Shown: one piece after another, positions 26,345-37,899 of the stretch
How positions within the stretch are numbered: the stretch's first letter is position 1
Layout: each line of letters starts with the position of its first letter
Assembly: GCF_001499855.1 (NCBI RefSeq)
Contig: NZ_LQIK01000001.1
Coordinates: 248,001 to 312,000, forward strand
Source of the DNA: Mycobacterium sp. GA-0227b
GTDB taxonomy: Bacteria; Actinomycetota; Actinomycetes; Mycobacteriales; Mycobacteriaceae
DNA length: 64,000 nt
Direction of reading: 5' to 3'
Notes under the pieces: generated by a model
Databases searched by the model: none
What the model was told of the DNA's origin: nothing
What the model saw: only the letters and a program-made list of their open reading frames with translations
Position numbers and translations under genes: made by a program

Positions 26345-29300
26345 ACACCGCGTTGCCGCCGCGCCGGCCGCCGCGCCCACCGCCGCCTCGGCTCAGCCGG
26401 GGACCGGCGCCGCGGAGACGGGCCGGGCGCCCGGAACTCTCCGACGCCGCGGTGGTGTCGAGGTCGTGGGGCATGGCGGTCGCGACGCTGGTCAGTCGGC
26501 TCACCGGATTCGCCCGCATCGTGTTGCTGGCGACCATCCTCGGCGCCGCGCTATCCAGTGCGTTCTCGGTCGCGTACCAACTGCCGAACCTGATCGCCGC
26601 GCTGGTGCTCGAGGCGACGTTCACCGCGATCTTCGTGCCGGTGCTGGCGCGTGCCGAGCGCGACGATCCCGACAACGGCACGGCGTTCGTGCGCCGCCTC
26701 GTCACATTGGCGACGACGCTGCTGCTGATCACCACCGCACTCTCGGTGGCGTCGGCGCCGATGCTCGTCGGCCTCATGCTCGGCGGCGATCCGGAGGTCA
26801 ACCGCGATCTCACCACCGCGTTCGCCTACCTGCTGCTGCCCCAGGTGCTGTTCTACGGGCTGTCGTCGGTGTTCATGGCAATCCTCAACACCCGCAACGT
26901 CTTCGGGCCGCCCGCATGGGCGCCGGTGTGCAACAACCTCGTCGCGTTGGCCACCCTCGGCCTGTATCTCATTGTGCCGGGCGAACTCTCGGTGGACCCC
27001 GTGCAGATGGGCAACGCGAAGCTTTTGGTGTTGGGCATCGGGATGACGCTCGGGACGGTGACGCAGGTCCTGGTGCTGTTGGTGGCGATTCGCCGCGAAC
27101 GCATCAGCCTGCGCCCGCTGTGGGGCATCGACGAGCGGATGAAGCAGTTCGGCGCGATGGCCGCGGCGATGGTGCTGTACGTGTTGATCAGCCAGATCGG
27201 GTTGATCGTCGGCAACCGAATCGCCAGTGGCGCTGCGGCTTCCGGACCCGCGATCTACAACTACACGTGGTTGGTGCTGCAGTTGCCGTTCGGCATGATC
27301 GGCGTGACGGTGCTGACCGTCGTGATGCCGCGGTTGAGCCGTAACGCCGCCGCCAACGATCAGCGCGCGGTGCTCGCCGACCTCTCATTGGCCACCCGGC
27401 TCACCATGGTGACGCTCATCCCGATCGTGGCGCTGATGACCGTCGGCGGCCCGGCCATCGGCAGCGCGCTCTTCGCCTACGGCAACTTCGGTGAGGTCGA
27501 CGCCAACTACCTCGGCATGGCGATCACGCTGTCGGCATTCACGTTGATCCCCTACGCCCTGGTTCTGCTGCAGCTTCGGGTCTTCTACGCCCGCCAGCAG
27601 CCCTGGACGCCGATCCTGCTGATCGTGGTGATCACGACCGTCAAAATCATCGCCTCGCTCATCGCTCCCCATGTCACCGACGATCCCGATCTGGTGGCCG
27701 GCTATCTCGGCACCGCCAACGGCCTGGGCTTCCTGGCGGGCGCGACCGTCGGCTACTACCTGCTGCGGGCCAATCTCGACCCGCCCGGCGGACGGCTGAT
27801 CAGCCTGCAGGTGGTCCGCACAATCCTGGTCACCATCGCCGCGTCGCTGCTCGCAGGCCTGCTGGCCCATGTCGTCGACCAACTGCTCGGGCTGGAGTCG
27901 CTGACGCGCAACTGGGGCGGTGCCGGGTCGCTGCTGCGGCTGGCGGTGATCGGCCTGATCATGGCGCCGGTCATCGTCGCGGTGCTGCTGGCCGCGCAGG
28001 TGCCCGACGCCCATGCGGCGCTGGCCGCGGTCCGTCGCCGCCTCGGCCGCCCGGCGAGGACGCCCCTGACGCGTACCGCCGCCGACCGGCCACGCAGGCG
28101 CACCCCCCTCACGTACCCTCAACAGAGGAATTCGTCCCCGCCAGGGCGGCGTCACAGCCCACCGACCGTCCGGCGCGGACCACCTCCCCCAGTTGCCTGG
28201 GACCGGACGCGGAAAGGACCAGCGGTGAGCGACGAACCCGCAGGCGGCTCCGCGCCCACTCCCGACAGCACCGCCACCACCAAGATCCCGCTGTCCTCGA
28301 CCGGGCAGTCCGAGGTCGCCGCCGACGACCTCCAGCCCGACGTGCCCGAGCCCACCAGCGACTCGGCGACCACCGAGTTCGCGGCCGACAACGGCACCGC
28401 CCGGATACCGGTGTCGGGCCGGCCGCCCTCCGACTACGGCGGCGACCCCACCCGCGAACCGCTCGCGTTCGACCCGCCGCGCGAACCGGCCATCGAGGCC
28501 GCCACCTCCGATGAGGACGTCCACCTCATTCCCGGAGCGGTGATCGGCGGCGGCCGCTACCGGCTGCTCGTGTTCCATGGCGGTCCGCCGACCCTGCAGT
28601 TCTGGCAAGCGCTCGACACCGCACTGGACCGTCAGGTTGCGCTCACCTTCGTCGATCCGGACAACACCCTGTCCGACGCGGCACTGCGCGAGATCCTGGC
28701 GCGCACGCTGAAGCTGAGCCGCCTCGACATGCCCGGTGTTGCGCGGGTGCTCGACGTGGTCAACACCGGATCCGGGGGCCTCGTGGTCTCGGAGTGGATT
28801 CGGGGCGGCTCGTTGGCCGAGGTGGCCGACACCTCGCCATCCCCGATCGGCGGGGCCAGGGCCATTCAGTCGCTCGCCGCGGCGGCCGAAGCCGCGCACC
28901 GCGCGGGCGTCGCGCTGTCGATCGACCACCCCAGCCGGATACGGGTCAGCATCGAGGGCGACGTGGCGCTGGCCTTCCCGGCGACGCTCGCCGACGCGAC
29001 GCCCGAGGACGACATTCGCGGCATCGGCGCGGCGCTGTACGCGCTGCTGATCAACCGGTGGCCGCTGCCCGAGCACGGGGTCCGGAGCGGCTTGGCCCCC
29101 GCCGAACTCGACTCCGCCGGGCAGCCGATCGAGCCGCGCGCGGTCGATCGCCACATCCCGTTCCAGATCTCCGCCGCGGCGGCGCGCGCCGTTCAGGAGG
29201 GCGGCGGCATCCGCAGCGCGCCGACGCTGTTGAACCTGCTCCAGCAGGCCACCGCGATCGCCGATCGGACCGAGTTGATCTCCCCCATCGACGACCCCGA

Positions 29301-29994
29301 AGATTCCGCATCACGCACCCGGGAAGTGGTCGTCGACGATCCGGAGACCCGGGCGCGCCGCCGTAAGGCGCTGATGATCGGGCTCGGTGTGGGCGCGGCC
29401 ATCGTCGTGGTCGCGCTCGTGGTGTTGGCCACCGTGCTGAGCCAGATCTTCGGCGACGTCGGCGACGGCCTGGGCGGCGACCGGCTCGGGCTCAACGATC
29501 CGACGACCACGGAATCGGGCGACACCGGCGGCGGCGCCACCGGGAATGTCGTCAAACCCACTGCGGTGACGGTCTTCTCACCCGAGGGTGAGGCCGATGC
29601 GCCGGCAGAGGCGGACAACGCGATCGACGGTGACTCCTCGACGGTGTGGCCGATCGACACCTACACCGACCCGGTGCCGTTCCCGAACTTCAAGAACGGC
29701 GTCGGGCTGCTCCTACAGCTGCCGCAGCCCACCACGATCGGCGAGGTCGACATCGACCTCAACAGCACCGGCACGGCGGTGGAGATCCGCTCGGCGCAGT
29801 CGTCGTCGCCGTCGTCGCTGTCCGATACCACCGTGTTGACACCTGCCACGCAGCTCAAGCCCGGGTCCAACACCATCAAGGTGGAGAACGCCTCCCCGAC
29901 CTCCAACGTGCTGGTCTGGGTCTCCACCCTCGGGCAGGTCAACGGCCAGAGCCGCTCGGACATCGCCGAGATCACGCTGCGGTCGGCGTCCTGA
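26341..29994 (+). CDS. murJ: Lipid II flippase MurJ with pseudokinase and C-terminal domain
   Basis: A 1217-residue protein. The Pro/Arg-rich start (1-37) is followed by the MurJ/MviN membrane domain (about 40-560, roughly 14 helices), which moves lipid II across the membrane. After a linker comes a kinase-like domain from about residue 729 (GAVIGGGRYRLLVFHGG) that lacks the HRD and DFG catalytic motifs, then a helix (about 1010-1035) and an extracellular discoidin-like domain (about 1070-1217). In mycobacteria PknB phosphorylates the pseudokinase domain and FhaA then binds it; pknB is also in this window. ATG 26341 overlaps the previous stop. The length matches Rv3910 (1184). Confidence 0.95.
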   Translation: MNTALPPRRPPRPPPPRLSRGPAPRRRAGRPELSDAAVVSRSWGMAVATLVSRLTGFARIVLLATILGAALSSAFSVAYQLPNLIAALVLEATFTAIFVPVLARAERDDPDNGTAFVRRLVTLATTLLLITTALSVASAPMLVGLMLGGDPEVNRDLTTAFAYLLLPQVLFYGLSSVFMAILNTRNVFGPPAWAPVCNNLVALATLGLYLIVPGELSVDPVQMGNAKLLVLGIGMTLGTVTQVLVLLVAIRRERISLRPLWGIDERMKQFGAMAAAMVLYVLISQIGLIVGNRIASGAAASGPAIYNYTWLVLQLPFGMIGVTVLTVVMPRLSRNAAANDQRAVLADLSLATRLTMVTLIPIVALMTVGGPAIGSALFAYGNFGEVDANYLGMAITLSAFTLIPYALVLLQLRVFYARQQPWTPILLIVVITTVKIIASLIAPHVTDDPDLVAGYLGTANGLGFLAGATVGYYLLRANLDPPGGRLISLQVVRTILVTIAASLLAGLLAHVVDQLLGLESLTRNWGGAGSLLRLAVIGLIMAPVIVAVLLAAQVPDAHAALAAVRRRLGRPARTPLTRTAADRPRRRTPLTYPQQRNSSPPGRRHSPPTVRRGPPPPVAWDRTRKGPAVSDEPAGGSAPTPDSTATTKIPLSSTGQSEVAADDLQPDVPEPTSDSATTEFAADNGTARIPVSGRPPSDYGGDPTREPLAFDPPREPAIEAATSDEDVHLIPGAVIGGGRYRLLVFHGGPPTLQFWQALDTALDRQVALTFVDPDNTLSDAALREILARTLKLSRLDMPGVARVLDVVNTGSGGLVVSEWIRGGSLAEVADTSPSPIGGARAIQSLAAAAEAAHRAGVALSIDHPSRIRVSIEGDVALAFPATLADATPEDDIRGIGAALYALLINRWPLPEHGVRSGLAPAELDSAGQPIEPRAVDRHIPFQISAAAARAVQEGGGIRSAPTLLNLLQQATAIADRTELISPIDDPEDSASRTREVVVDDPETRARRRKALMIGLGVGAAIVVVALVVLATVLSQIFGDVGDGLGGDRLGLNDPTTTESGDTGGGATGNVVKPTAVTVFSPEGEADAPAEADNAIDGDSSTVWPIDTYTDPVPFPNFKNGVGLLLQLPQPTTIGEVDIDLNSTGTAVEIRSAQSSSPSSLSDTTVLTPATQLKPGSNTIKVENASPTSNVLVWVSTLGQVNGQSRSDIAEITLRSAS

Positions 29995-30008
29995 CCCTTC
30001 ATCCCCAG

Positions 30009-30028
30009 CCCGACAAAGATGTGTCGGG
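30009..30028. terminator. Small hairpin after murJ
   Basis: CCCGACA (30009-30015) and TGTCGGG (30022-30028) pair perfectly around a 6-nt loop, 15 bp after the murJ stop and 20 bp before the sigM -10 box. It may separate the two transcripts. Confidence 0.4.
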
Positions 30029-30047
30029 AGGCGCCCGCGCGGCCGTT

Positions 30048-30053
30048 TAGTGT
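30048..30053 (+). promoter_or_regulatory. -10 hexamer TAGTGT, leaderless spacing to sigM GTG
   Basis: TAGTGT ends exactly 6 nt before GTG 30060. No convincing ECF-type GGAAC -35 was found upstream, so basal SigA-type transcription is the simpler reading. Confidence 0.45.
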
Positions 30054-30059
30054 TCGGCT

Positions 30060-30635
30060 GTGGGGACCTTCGGGGGGCAGTCCGGTCGGGAGCGCAGCGA
30101 TGCGGAGTTGCTGGCCGCGCACGTCGCCGGTGACCGGTACGCATTCGAGGAGCTGTTCTATCGCCACCACCGCCAGCTGTACCGGATCGCCCGGATCACC
30201 AGCCGCAACCCCGACGACGCCGCCGACGCGCTGCAGGACGCGATGCTCAAGGCGCACCGCAGGGCGCCGGCCTTCCGCTACGACGCCGCGGTGAGCAGCT
30301 GGCTGTACCGCATCGTGGTGAATGCGTGTCTGGATCGGTTGCGGTGCAACAAGACCCGGGCCGCCGAGTCGTTGTCCGACGACGTCGGGCACATCGGTGA
30401 TCCGGCAGCTCGGGTGGATACCGCGATCGTCGTCGAGCGGGCACTGATGCGGTTACCCGTCGAGCAGCGCGCCGCGGTGGTCGCCGTGGACATGCAGGGC
30501 TACTCGGTGGCGGAGACGGCGCGCATGCTCGGCGTCCCCGTAGGCACGATCAAGAGCCGCTGCTCGCGAGCGCGGGCCAAGCTTGCCGAGGCGCTGGAGT
30601 GTTTCGATGCGGAGGCGACCGCGCGTACCGATTGA
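30060..30635 (+). CDS. sigM: ECF sigma factor SigM
   Basis: A 191-residue group 4 sigma factor with region 2 (about residues 22-92: FEELFYRHHRQLYRIA, DAADALQDAMLKAHR, WLYRIVVNACLDRLR) and region 4 (about 125-180: LMRLPVEQRAAVVAVDMQGYSVAETARMLGVPVGTIKSRCSRAR in family pattern). Position before the anti-sigma gene and trxB matches Rv3911. SigM is known in mycobacteria to act late in growth and to control secreted ESX/PE-type targets. Confidence 0.93.
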   Translation: MGTFGGQSGRERSDAELLAAHVAGDRYAFEELFYRHHRQLYRIARITSRNPDDAADALQDAMLKAHRRAPAFRYDAAVSSWLYRIVVNACLDRLRCNKTRAAESLSDDVGHIGDPAARVDTAIVVERALMRLPVEQRAAVVAVDMQGYSVAETARMLGVPVGTIKSRCSRARAKLAEALECFDAEATARTD

Positions 30636-30692
30636 GCGGAACCGCAAGCGCGGGCCCTGCGTCTTACCTCTCGTGGTGGAGACTGGCTAGCG

Positions 30693-31310
30693 ATGCAGAC
30701 GGGAACGGACGACCCCTCGGATCCGGCGGTCGAGCGGGTGCGCCGCGAACTGGCCCGATTGGGACGCGACGCGGCGTCGGCACCCGACGTGCCCCCGGAG
30801 ATCACCGCGCGCATCGGCGCGGCGCTGCATGCCGCCGGCGAACCGGCCCACGCCGTCGAACGGCCCCGGCTGCGGCTGATCCACATCATCGGGCTGGTGG
30901 CCGGCCTGGCCGCCGCGGTGGCCGGGATCGTCATCGGAACGTCGGTGCTGACCCGCGACCCGGCACCGCGCTTCGCCCAGACCGGCCCGACGGCCGAACG
31001 CATCACGGTGTCGCGCCCGCCGGCGGTGCTGCCGCTTACCAATGAGCAGCTCGTCGGGCTCCTGACAACTCCCCCTGATTACGGCCCCCTGTCGGACCCG
31101 CAGCGCCGCGCCGCCTGCCTCGAAGGGCTCGGCTACGCGCCGACCACCGCGATCCTCGGCGCCCGGCCCGTCGACATGGGCGGGCACCCCGGGGTGGTCC
31201 TGCTGGTTGCGGCCGACTCCGCCGCCGATGTCACCGCGCTGGTGGTCGAGGCGGGCTGCCACGCTGCCCACGGTGGCCTGCTGGCGGAGACCGTGGTCGC
31301 GCGACCGTAG
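30693..31310 (+). CDS. rsmA: Membrane-bound anti-sigma-M factor (RsmA)
   Basis: A 205-residue protein with a cytosolic N-terminal domain (1-62, [12 protein letters not shown]), one transmembrane helix (about 64-88, [24 protein letters not shown]) and an extracytoplasmic domain (about 90-205) with two Cys residues (CLEGLGY and [10 protein letters not shown]). There is no HxxxCxxC zinc motif. It corresponds to Rv3912, the SigM anti-sigma factor. ATG 30693 is preceded by ggtggaga. The neighbouring sigM gives the functional link. Confidence 0.85.
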   Translation: MQTGTDDPSDPAVERVRRELARLGRDAASAPDVPPEITARIGAALHAAGEPAHAVERPRLRLIHIIGLVAGLAAAVAGIVIGTSVLTRDPAPRFAQTGPTAERITVSRPPAVLPLTNEQLVGLLTTPPDYGPLSDPQRRAACLEGLGYAPTTAILGARPVDMGGHPGVVLLVAADSAADVTALVVEAGCHAAHGGLLAETVVARP

Positions 31311-31341
31311 GCTGTGCACCGACGTTGCTCTCCGAAGTCCG

Positions 31342-31367
31342 GGAACACCACCGCCTACGCTGGTGTT
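31342..31367 (+). promoter_or_regulatory. SigH-type promoter of trxB-trxA
   Basis: GGAACA (31342-31347), a 17-nt spacer and GTT (31365-31367) match the mycobacterial SigH/ECF consensus GGAAYA-N16-18-GTT. It lies 55 bp before trxB. In M. tuberculosis trxB2-trxC belongs to the SigH oxidative and heat stress regulon, which agrees. Confidence 0.65.
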
Positions 31368-31422
31368 GGTACCGGTGCCGACGGGGCCCACAGCGAAGCT
31401 AGGGGACGGCAGAAAGGCGCTC

Positions 31423-32397
31423 ATGACCACCACACCCACGGTTCATGATCTGATCATCATCGGATCCGGCCCGGCCGGTTACACCGCCGCGATCTACGCG
31501 GCCCGCGCGCAACTGAAGCCGCTGGTGTTCGAAGGCGTTCAGTTCGGCGGCGCGCTGATGACGACCACCGAGGTGGAGAACTACCCCGGCTTCCGCAACG
31601 GCATCACCGGCCCCGAGCTGATGGACGAGATGCGCGAACAGGCGCTGCGCTTCGGCGCGGACCTGCGGATGGAGGATGTCGACGCGGTCTCCCTCGACGG
31701 CGCGGTCAAGACGGTCACGGTCGGCGACGACACGTATCAGGCCCGCGCGGTGATCCTCGCGATGGGCGCGGCGGCGCGTCACCTCGGCGTGCCGGGTGAA
31801 GAGGCTCTGCTCGGAATGGGCGTGAGCACGTGCGCGACCTGCGACGGGTTCTTCTTCCGCGAAGAGGACATCATCGTGGTCGGCGGCGGCGACTCCGCGA
31901 TGGAGGAAGCCATCTTCCTGACCAAGTTCGCCCGCAGTGTCACGCTGGTGCACCGCCGCGACGAGTTCCGTGCCTCGCGCATCATGCTGGACCGCGCACG
32001 CGCAAACGAGAAGATCACGTTCGTCACCAACACCGAGGTCCTCGAGATCGAGGGCAGCCCGAAAGTCAGCGGAGTTCGGTTGCGCAACACCGTCACCGGT
32101 GAGGAGTCCAAGCTGGCCGTCACCGGTGTGTTCGTCGCGATCGGCCACGATCCCCGGTCTGATCTGGTGCGCGGCCAGATCGACCTCGACGACGACGGTT
32201 ACGTCCTGACGCAGCGGGGTTCGACCAGCACATCGATCGAAGGTGTCTTCGCCTCAGGCGATCTCGTCGACCGCACCTACCGCCAGGCCATCACCGCCGC
32301 GGGCACCGGCTGCTCGGCTTCCATCGACGCCGAACGCTGGCTCGCCGAAATCGGTTCTGGCCCAAGCGATGAAACCACCGAAACCCCCGTTCGATAG
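31423..32397 (+). CDS. trxB: Thioredoxin reductase
   Basis: A 324-residue low-molecular-weight thioredoxin reductase that passes electrons from NADPH via FAD to thioredoxin. It has the FAD-binding [15 protein letters not shown] (about residue 13), the redox-active CATC in [10 protein letters not shown] (about 140), NADPH-binding [11 protein letters not shown] (about 156) and C-terminal FAD segment [11 protein letters not shown] 31423 follows gaaagg. trxA starts 10 bp after the stop, forming a stress-controlled operon. Confidence 0.96.
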   Translation: MTTTPTVHDLIIIGSGPAGYTAAIYAARAQLKPLVFEGVQFGGALMTTTEVENYPGFRNGITGPELMDEMREQALRFGADLRMEDVDAVSLDGAVKTVTVGDDTYQARAVILAMGAAARHLGVPGEEALLGMGVSTCATCDGFFFREEDIIVVGGGDSAMEEAIFLTKFARSVTLVHRRDEFRASRIMLDRARANEKITFVTNTEVLEIEGSPKVSGVRLRNTVTGEESKLAVTGVFVAIGHDPRSDLVRGQIDLDDDGYVLTQRGSTSTSIEGVFASGDLVDRTYRQAITAAGTGCSASIDAERWLAEIGSGPSDETTETPVR

Positions 32398-32407
32398 GAG
32401 CACCACG

Positions 32408-32743
32408 ATGACCGACAGCGTTGCGTCGACCGTAGCCGTGACCGACGACACCTTCTCCCAGGACGTGCTGTCCAGCAGTACCCCAGTGCTGGTTGACTTC
32501 TGGGCGACGTGGTGTGGCCCCTGCAAGATGATCGCCCCGGTGCTCGAGGAGATCGCCGCCGAGAAGGCCGGCGCCTTGACGGTCGCCAAGCTCGATGTCG
32601 ACGCGAATCCGGCCACCGCGCGCGATTTCCAGGTGGTGTCGATCCCGACGCTGATCGTGTTCAAGGACGGTGCACCGGTCAAGCGGATCGTCGGCGCAAA
32701 AGGCAAGGCTGCGCTGCTGCGCGAGCTCAGCGACATCGTCTAG
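32408..32743 (+). CDS. trxA: Thioredoxin
   Basis: A 111-residue thioredoxin with the active site WCGPC (about residues 34-38) in LVDFWATWCGPCKMIAP and the cis-Pro loop VSIPTLIVFKDG. ATG 32408 follows taggagcacc, a ribosome-binding site that overlaps the end of trxB, with which it is cotranscribed. It corresponds to M. tuberculosis TrxC (Rv3914). It is the electron carrier for thiol repair downstream of TrxB. Confidence 0.95.
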   Translation: MTDSVASTVAVTDDTFSQDVLSSSTPVLVDFWATWCGPCKMIAPVLEEIAAEKAGALTVAKLDVDANPATARDFQVVSIPTLIVFKDGAPVKRIVGAKGKAALLRELSDIV

Positions 32744-32897
32744 CCCTCGTCTGACGGGGGTCTGAACCCGTAACCCGCCGCGCGGACACCGGCCTGGGGT
32801 TTTCTTGAATCCGCGGAGTGTCTGCGACAATCGTGCCTAGCCCGTCAACCTGGTCAGCGCCCTCGCGCAGCTGACAACCGTGACCGAAAGGCCGCAT

Positions 32898-34094
32898 ATG
32901 TCCAGTCTGCGTCGCGGTGACCGCGGGGCCGCGGTCACCGAGATCAGGGCTGCACTGACGGCGTTGGGCATGCTCGACAACGCCGACGAGGAGATCACCA
33001 CCGGCAGACACGTCGCGCTGGACCTGTTCGACGAAGAACTCGACCATGCGGTGCGGGCCTTCCAGCAGCACCGCGGACTCCTGGTGGACGGCATCGTCGG
33101 CGAGGCGACTTACCGTGCGTTGAAAGAGGCGTCGTACCGTCTGGGCGCGCGCACCCTCAGCCACCAGTTCGGCGCCCCGATGTTCGGCGACGACGTGGCA
33201 ACGCTGCAGGCTCGGTTGCAGGACCTCGGCTTCTACACCGGCCTGGTCGACGGGCACTTCGGCCTGGCCACGCACAACGCGTTGATGTCGTACCAGCGTG
33301 AGTACGGCCTGTACCCCGACGGCATCTGTGGCCCGGAAACCTTGCGCTCCTTGTACTTTCTCGGGTCCCGCGTCACCGGCGGCTCCCCGCACGCGATTCG
33401 CGAAGAGGAATTGGTCCGCAGCTCGGGTCCTCGGCTGTCGGGCAAGCGCATCATCATCGACCCGGGCCGCGGTGGTGACGACCACGGGCAGATCATGCAG
33501 AGCCCCGGCGGGCCGATCAGCGAGTCAGACATCCTGTGGGACTTGGCCAGTCGGCTCGAAGGCCGGATGACTGCGATCGGAATGGAGACCTTCCTGTCGC
33601 GGCCGGCCAATCGTGCGCCGTCGGACGCCGAACGGGCCGCGACCGCCAACGCCGTCGGCGCCGACCTGATGATCAGCCTGCGCTGCGCGACCCAGCCCAG
33701 CCCGGCCGCCAACGGCGTCGCGTCGTTCCACTTCGGCAACTCACACGGCTCGGTGTCCACGATCGGCCGCAACCTGGCCGACTTCATTCAACGAGAAGTC
33801 GTGGCGCGCAGCGGGTTACGGGATTGCCGCACCCACGGCAGGACATGGGACCTGCTGCGGCTGACCCGCATGCCCACCGTGCAGGTCGACGTCGGATACA
33901 TCACCAATCCGCGGGACCGTGCCATCCTGGTGTCGACGCAGACCCGCGACTCGATCGCCGAGGGAATCCTCGCCGCGGTCAAACGGCTCTATCTGCTCGG
34001 CAAAAACGACCGTCCCACAGGCACTTTCACCTTCGCCGAACTGCTGGCGCACGAACTCTCGGTCGAGCAGGCCGGCCGCGTCAGCCCCTCCTGA
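32898..34094 (+). CDS. cwlM: CwlM, regulatory amidase-like protein
   Basis: A 398-residue protein with two peptidoglycan-binding-type repeats (about residues 8-70 and 85-150) and an amidase_3 fold (about 180-375, KRIIIDPGRGGDDHG onward). In mycobacteria CwlM is cytosolic or membrane-proximal. When phosphorylated by PknB it activates MurA, the first enzyme of peptidoglycan synthesis, instead of cutting peptidoglycan. The C-terminal tail with TGTFTFAELLAHEL carries threonines in the region known to be phosphorylated. There is no signal peptide. ATG 32898 follows gaaagg at good spacing; GTG 32880 is an alternative. Confidence 0.92.
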   Translation: MSSLRRGDRGAAVTEIRAALTALGMLDNADEEITTGRHVALDLFDEELDHAVRAFQQHRGLLVDGIVGEATYRALKEASYRLGARTLSHQFGAPMFGDDVATLQARLQDLGFYTGLVDGHFGLATHNALMSYQREYGLYPDGICGPETLRSLYFLGSRVTGGSPHAIREEELVRSSGPRLSGKRIIIDPGRGGDDHGQIMQSPGGPISESDILWDLASRLEGRMTAIGMETFLSRPANRAPSDAERAATANAVGADLMISLRCATQPSPAANGVASFHFGNSHGSVSTIGRNLADFIQREVVARSGLRDCRTHGRTWDLLRLTRMPTVQVDVGYITNPRDRAILVSTQTRDSIAEGILAAVKRLYLLGKNDRPTGTFTFAELLAHELSVEQAGRVSPS

Positions 34095-34104
34095 CCGCGA
34101 TCCG

Positions 34105-34878
34105 TCATCGCGACGGGCTGACACCCGCTCCGACCGGCAACTGCGCGAACTCGAACAACCGCTCCAACGCCGCCTCGACGTCGGCCTTCCAGCCCAGCCC
34201 CTGTTCCAACTCCAGACGCAGCCGCGGGAAGTAGCGGTGTCGGGCGACCACGACGAAGCCCGCGTCCAGCAGCACATCGGCGTCGAGGACGCACTGCTCG
34301 ACCGAGCAGTCCCCGAGCACCTCGACGACGGGTCGCAACGACGGTGTGACCGCCCCCGGATCCAGGAGTTCGCTGACCTCGGTCGTGTGGGCGAACGCTT
34401 CGAGCGCCCGCGCTCCCCGGCGGACCAGGTCGCCGACCACGGCAGAGATCAGCATGCGCGACACACCGTCGGCATCCTCACCGGACTCGATGCCCAGCGA
34501 GGTCAGCAACACGGCGTCGGCGCTCACCGGCGCGGTCGGGAACCGGCGTGCACGCGGCACGGCATTCGGTGGGGCGTAGAACGCGTAGCCCAGGCACGCC
34601 TCGTTCCCGCTCAACGGCGCAGGCCCGTCGTCGGTCTGCTCGTCGCTGCACTGCACGGCGACCTGTCCGCAGCACCCCCACTCGAGCATGACCATCGACA
34701 GCCACGCTTCCTTCTCGAACTCGGGGTCGGACAGGTGGTCGTCGACCCCGGGGACGGCGGCACCCGCCGCATCACGGCCGAGGGTCAGCGGATCGACCTC
34801 CCAGTACACGCACCTGCGGGCATGCTTCGGTAACTGCTCGAACGCTTCGAGCCGTAGAGGCGTGACGCGTGCCGACAC
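34105..34878 (-). CDS. Conserved hypothetical protein, GNAT-like (Rv3916c-like)
   Basis: A 257-residue protein corresponding to Rv3916c, between cwlM and parB. It contains PLTLGRDAAGAAV, LGYAFYAPPNAVPRARRFPTAPVS and a motif-A-like GVSRMLISAVVGDLVRRGARALEAF in family pattern, suggesting the acetyltransferase (GNAT) fold. A substrate is not known. The GTG start at 34878 is preceded by ggggag. Four Cys residues in ECGCC-like and DCSVEQC clusters are notable. It is convergent with cwlM (10 bp). Confidence 0.75.
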   Translation of the reverse strand: MSARVTPLRLEAFEQLPKHARRCVYWEVDPLTLGRDAAGAAVPGVDDHLSDPEFEKEAWLSMVMLEWGCCGQVAVQCSDEQTDDGPAPLSGNEACLGYAFYAPPNAVPRARRFPTAPVSADAVLLTSLGIESGEDADGVSRMLISAVVGDLVRRGARALEAFAHTTEVSELLDPGAVTPSLRPVVEVLGDCSVEQCVLDADVLLDAGFVVVARHRYFPRLRLELEQGLGWKADVEAALERLFEFAQLPVGAGVSPSR

Positions 34879-35086
34879 TAGACTCCCCGGGTCCTACGCG
34901 GTGCGAACATGCACAGCTGCCACTCCAGGATAGAAGGATGCGGCGGGGTCGGCCCTCGATTCCACGCGGCTATCGAGTGCGGATGCGAAACGTGTTGTCT
35001 CACAATTGGTTTCCTTCTTACGGAGGTGCCAACGGCGACCAACGCGGGATATGTGTCACAGTGACGTAATTACCCGGTGTCGTAGG

Positions 35087-36091
35087 TCAGCGGTCGGACG
35101 CGCTCATCAGTTCGACTATGCGCTGCAGATCGTCGACCGACCCGAACTCCACCACGATCCTGCCTTTTCGTTTGCCGAGGCTGACGGTTACCCGGGTGTC
35201 GAACGCCGTCGACAGCCGTTCAGCAACGTCTTGCAGTCCCGGCATGCTGATCGGCTTACGCTTCGGCGACGACGGGGCTGGCGGGCCGGCCCGGTTCGCC
35301 AGGGTGACCGCCTCCTCCGTCGCGCGCACGGACAGCCCTTCGGCGACGATGCGCGCGGCCAACTCCTCCTGCTGCTCGGGTCCTCCCTCGAGCGCCAACA
35401 GGGCGCGCGCATGGCCGGCCGACAGCACACCGGCGGCCACCCGCCGTTGCACCGCGATCGGCAACCGCAGCAGCCGGATCATGTTCGTGATCAACGGGCG
35501 CGACCGGCCGATCCGGGACGCGAGTTCGTCGTGGGTGACCCCGAATTCGTCGAGCAGCTGCTGATACGCGGCCGCCTCCTCCAACGGGTTCAACTGCACG
35601 CGGTGGATGTTCTCCAACAACGCGTCGCGGAGCATGCCGTCGTCGGAGGTCTCCCGCACGATCGCCGGAATGGCGGTCAGGCCGGCCTGCTGGGCAGCGC
35701 GCCATCGCCGCTCCCCCATGACGAGTTGGTAGCGGATCGGACCCGGCGCACCGCCGGGCAGCGCCCGCACCACGATCGGCTGCATGAGCCCGAACTCGCG
35801 GATTGAGTGCACCAGCTCGCCGAGCGCCTCCTCGTCGAACACCTGGCGGGGCTGCCGCGGATTCGGCTCGATCGACGACGGGTCGATTTCGCGGTACACG
35901 GCGCCGACGTCGTTGGCTGTGTTGGCCGGGTTGGCTGGGTTGCCGTTCGACGGTCCTCCGATCACCACATCGGCGGCCGCGTCGCCCATCCGTGGCCCGA
36001 GCTCGGACTGCTCCCCGTCGGCGGGTCCGGTCGGGATCAGCGAAGCCAGGCCGCGGCCGAGGCCGCTGCGCTTGCGTGTCGGTTGGGTCAT
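35087..36091 (-). CDS. parB: Chromosome-partitioning protein ParB
   Basis: A 334-residue ParB/Spo0J. It has the N-terminal ParA-interaction peptide [14 protein letters not shown] (about residues 7-20), the CTP-binding domain with GERRWRAAQ (about 130-138), an HTH domain that recognises parS (about 155-215, [18 protein letters not shown]) and a C-terminal dimerisation helix. It loads at parS and spreads, condensing the origin region. It lies 22 bp downstream of parA; four parS sites are 0.9-1.8 kb away. The length matches Rv3917c. Confidence 0.96.
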   Translation of the reverse strand: MTQPTRKRSGLGRGLASLIPTGPADGEQSELGPRMGDAAADVVIGGPSNGNPANPANTANDVGAVYREIDPSSIEPNPRQPRQVFDEEALGELVHSIREFGLMQPIVVRALPGGAPGPIRYQLVMGERRWRAAQQAGLTAIPAIVRETSDDGMLRDALLENIHRVQLNPLEEAAAYQQLLDEFGVTHDELASRIGRSRPLITNMIRLLRLPIAVQRRVAAGVLSAGHARALLALEGGPEQQEELAARIVAEGLSVRATEEAVTLANRAGPPAPSSPKRKPISMPGLQDVAERLSTAFDTRVTVSLGKRKGRIVVEFGSVDDLQRIVELMSASDR

Positions 36092-36113
36092 GGCCTCTCC
36101 TGTTGTCGCGCGC

Positions 36114-37879
<1,766 letters not shown>

Positions 37880-37899
37880 CTACACGCGTGTAACTCGGG

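Noticed and set aside
30018..30050. ECF-type autoregulatory promoter for sigM
   Set aside because: No GGAAC-like -35 at proper spacing; only the leaderless -10 hexamer is supported.
35055..35065. GTCACAGTGAC palindrome upstream of the GNAT-like gene as a CRP/FNR-type site
   Set aside because: Too short and lacking the TGTGA-N6-TCACA spacing; 177 bp from the start codon. Not enough to call a regulator site.
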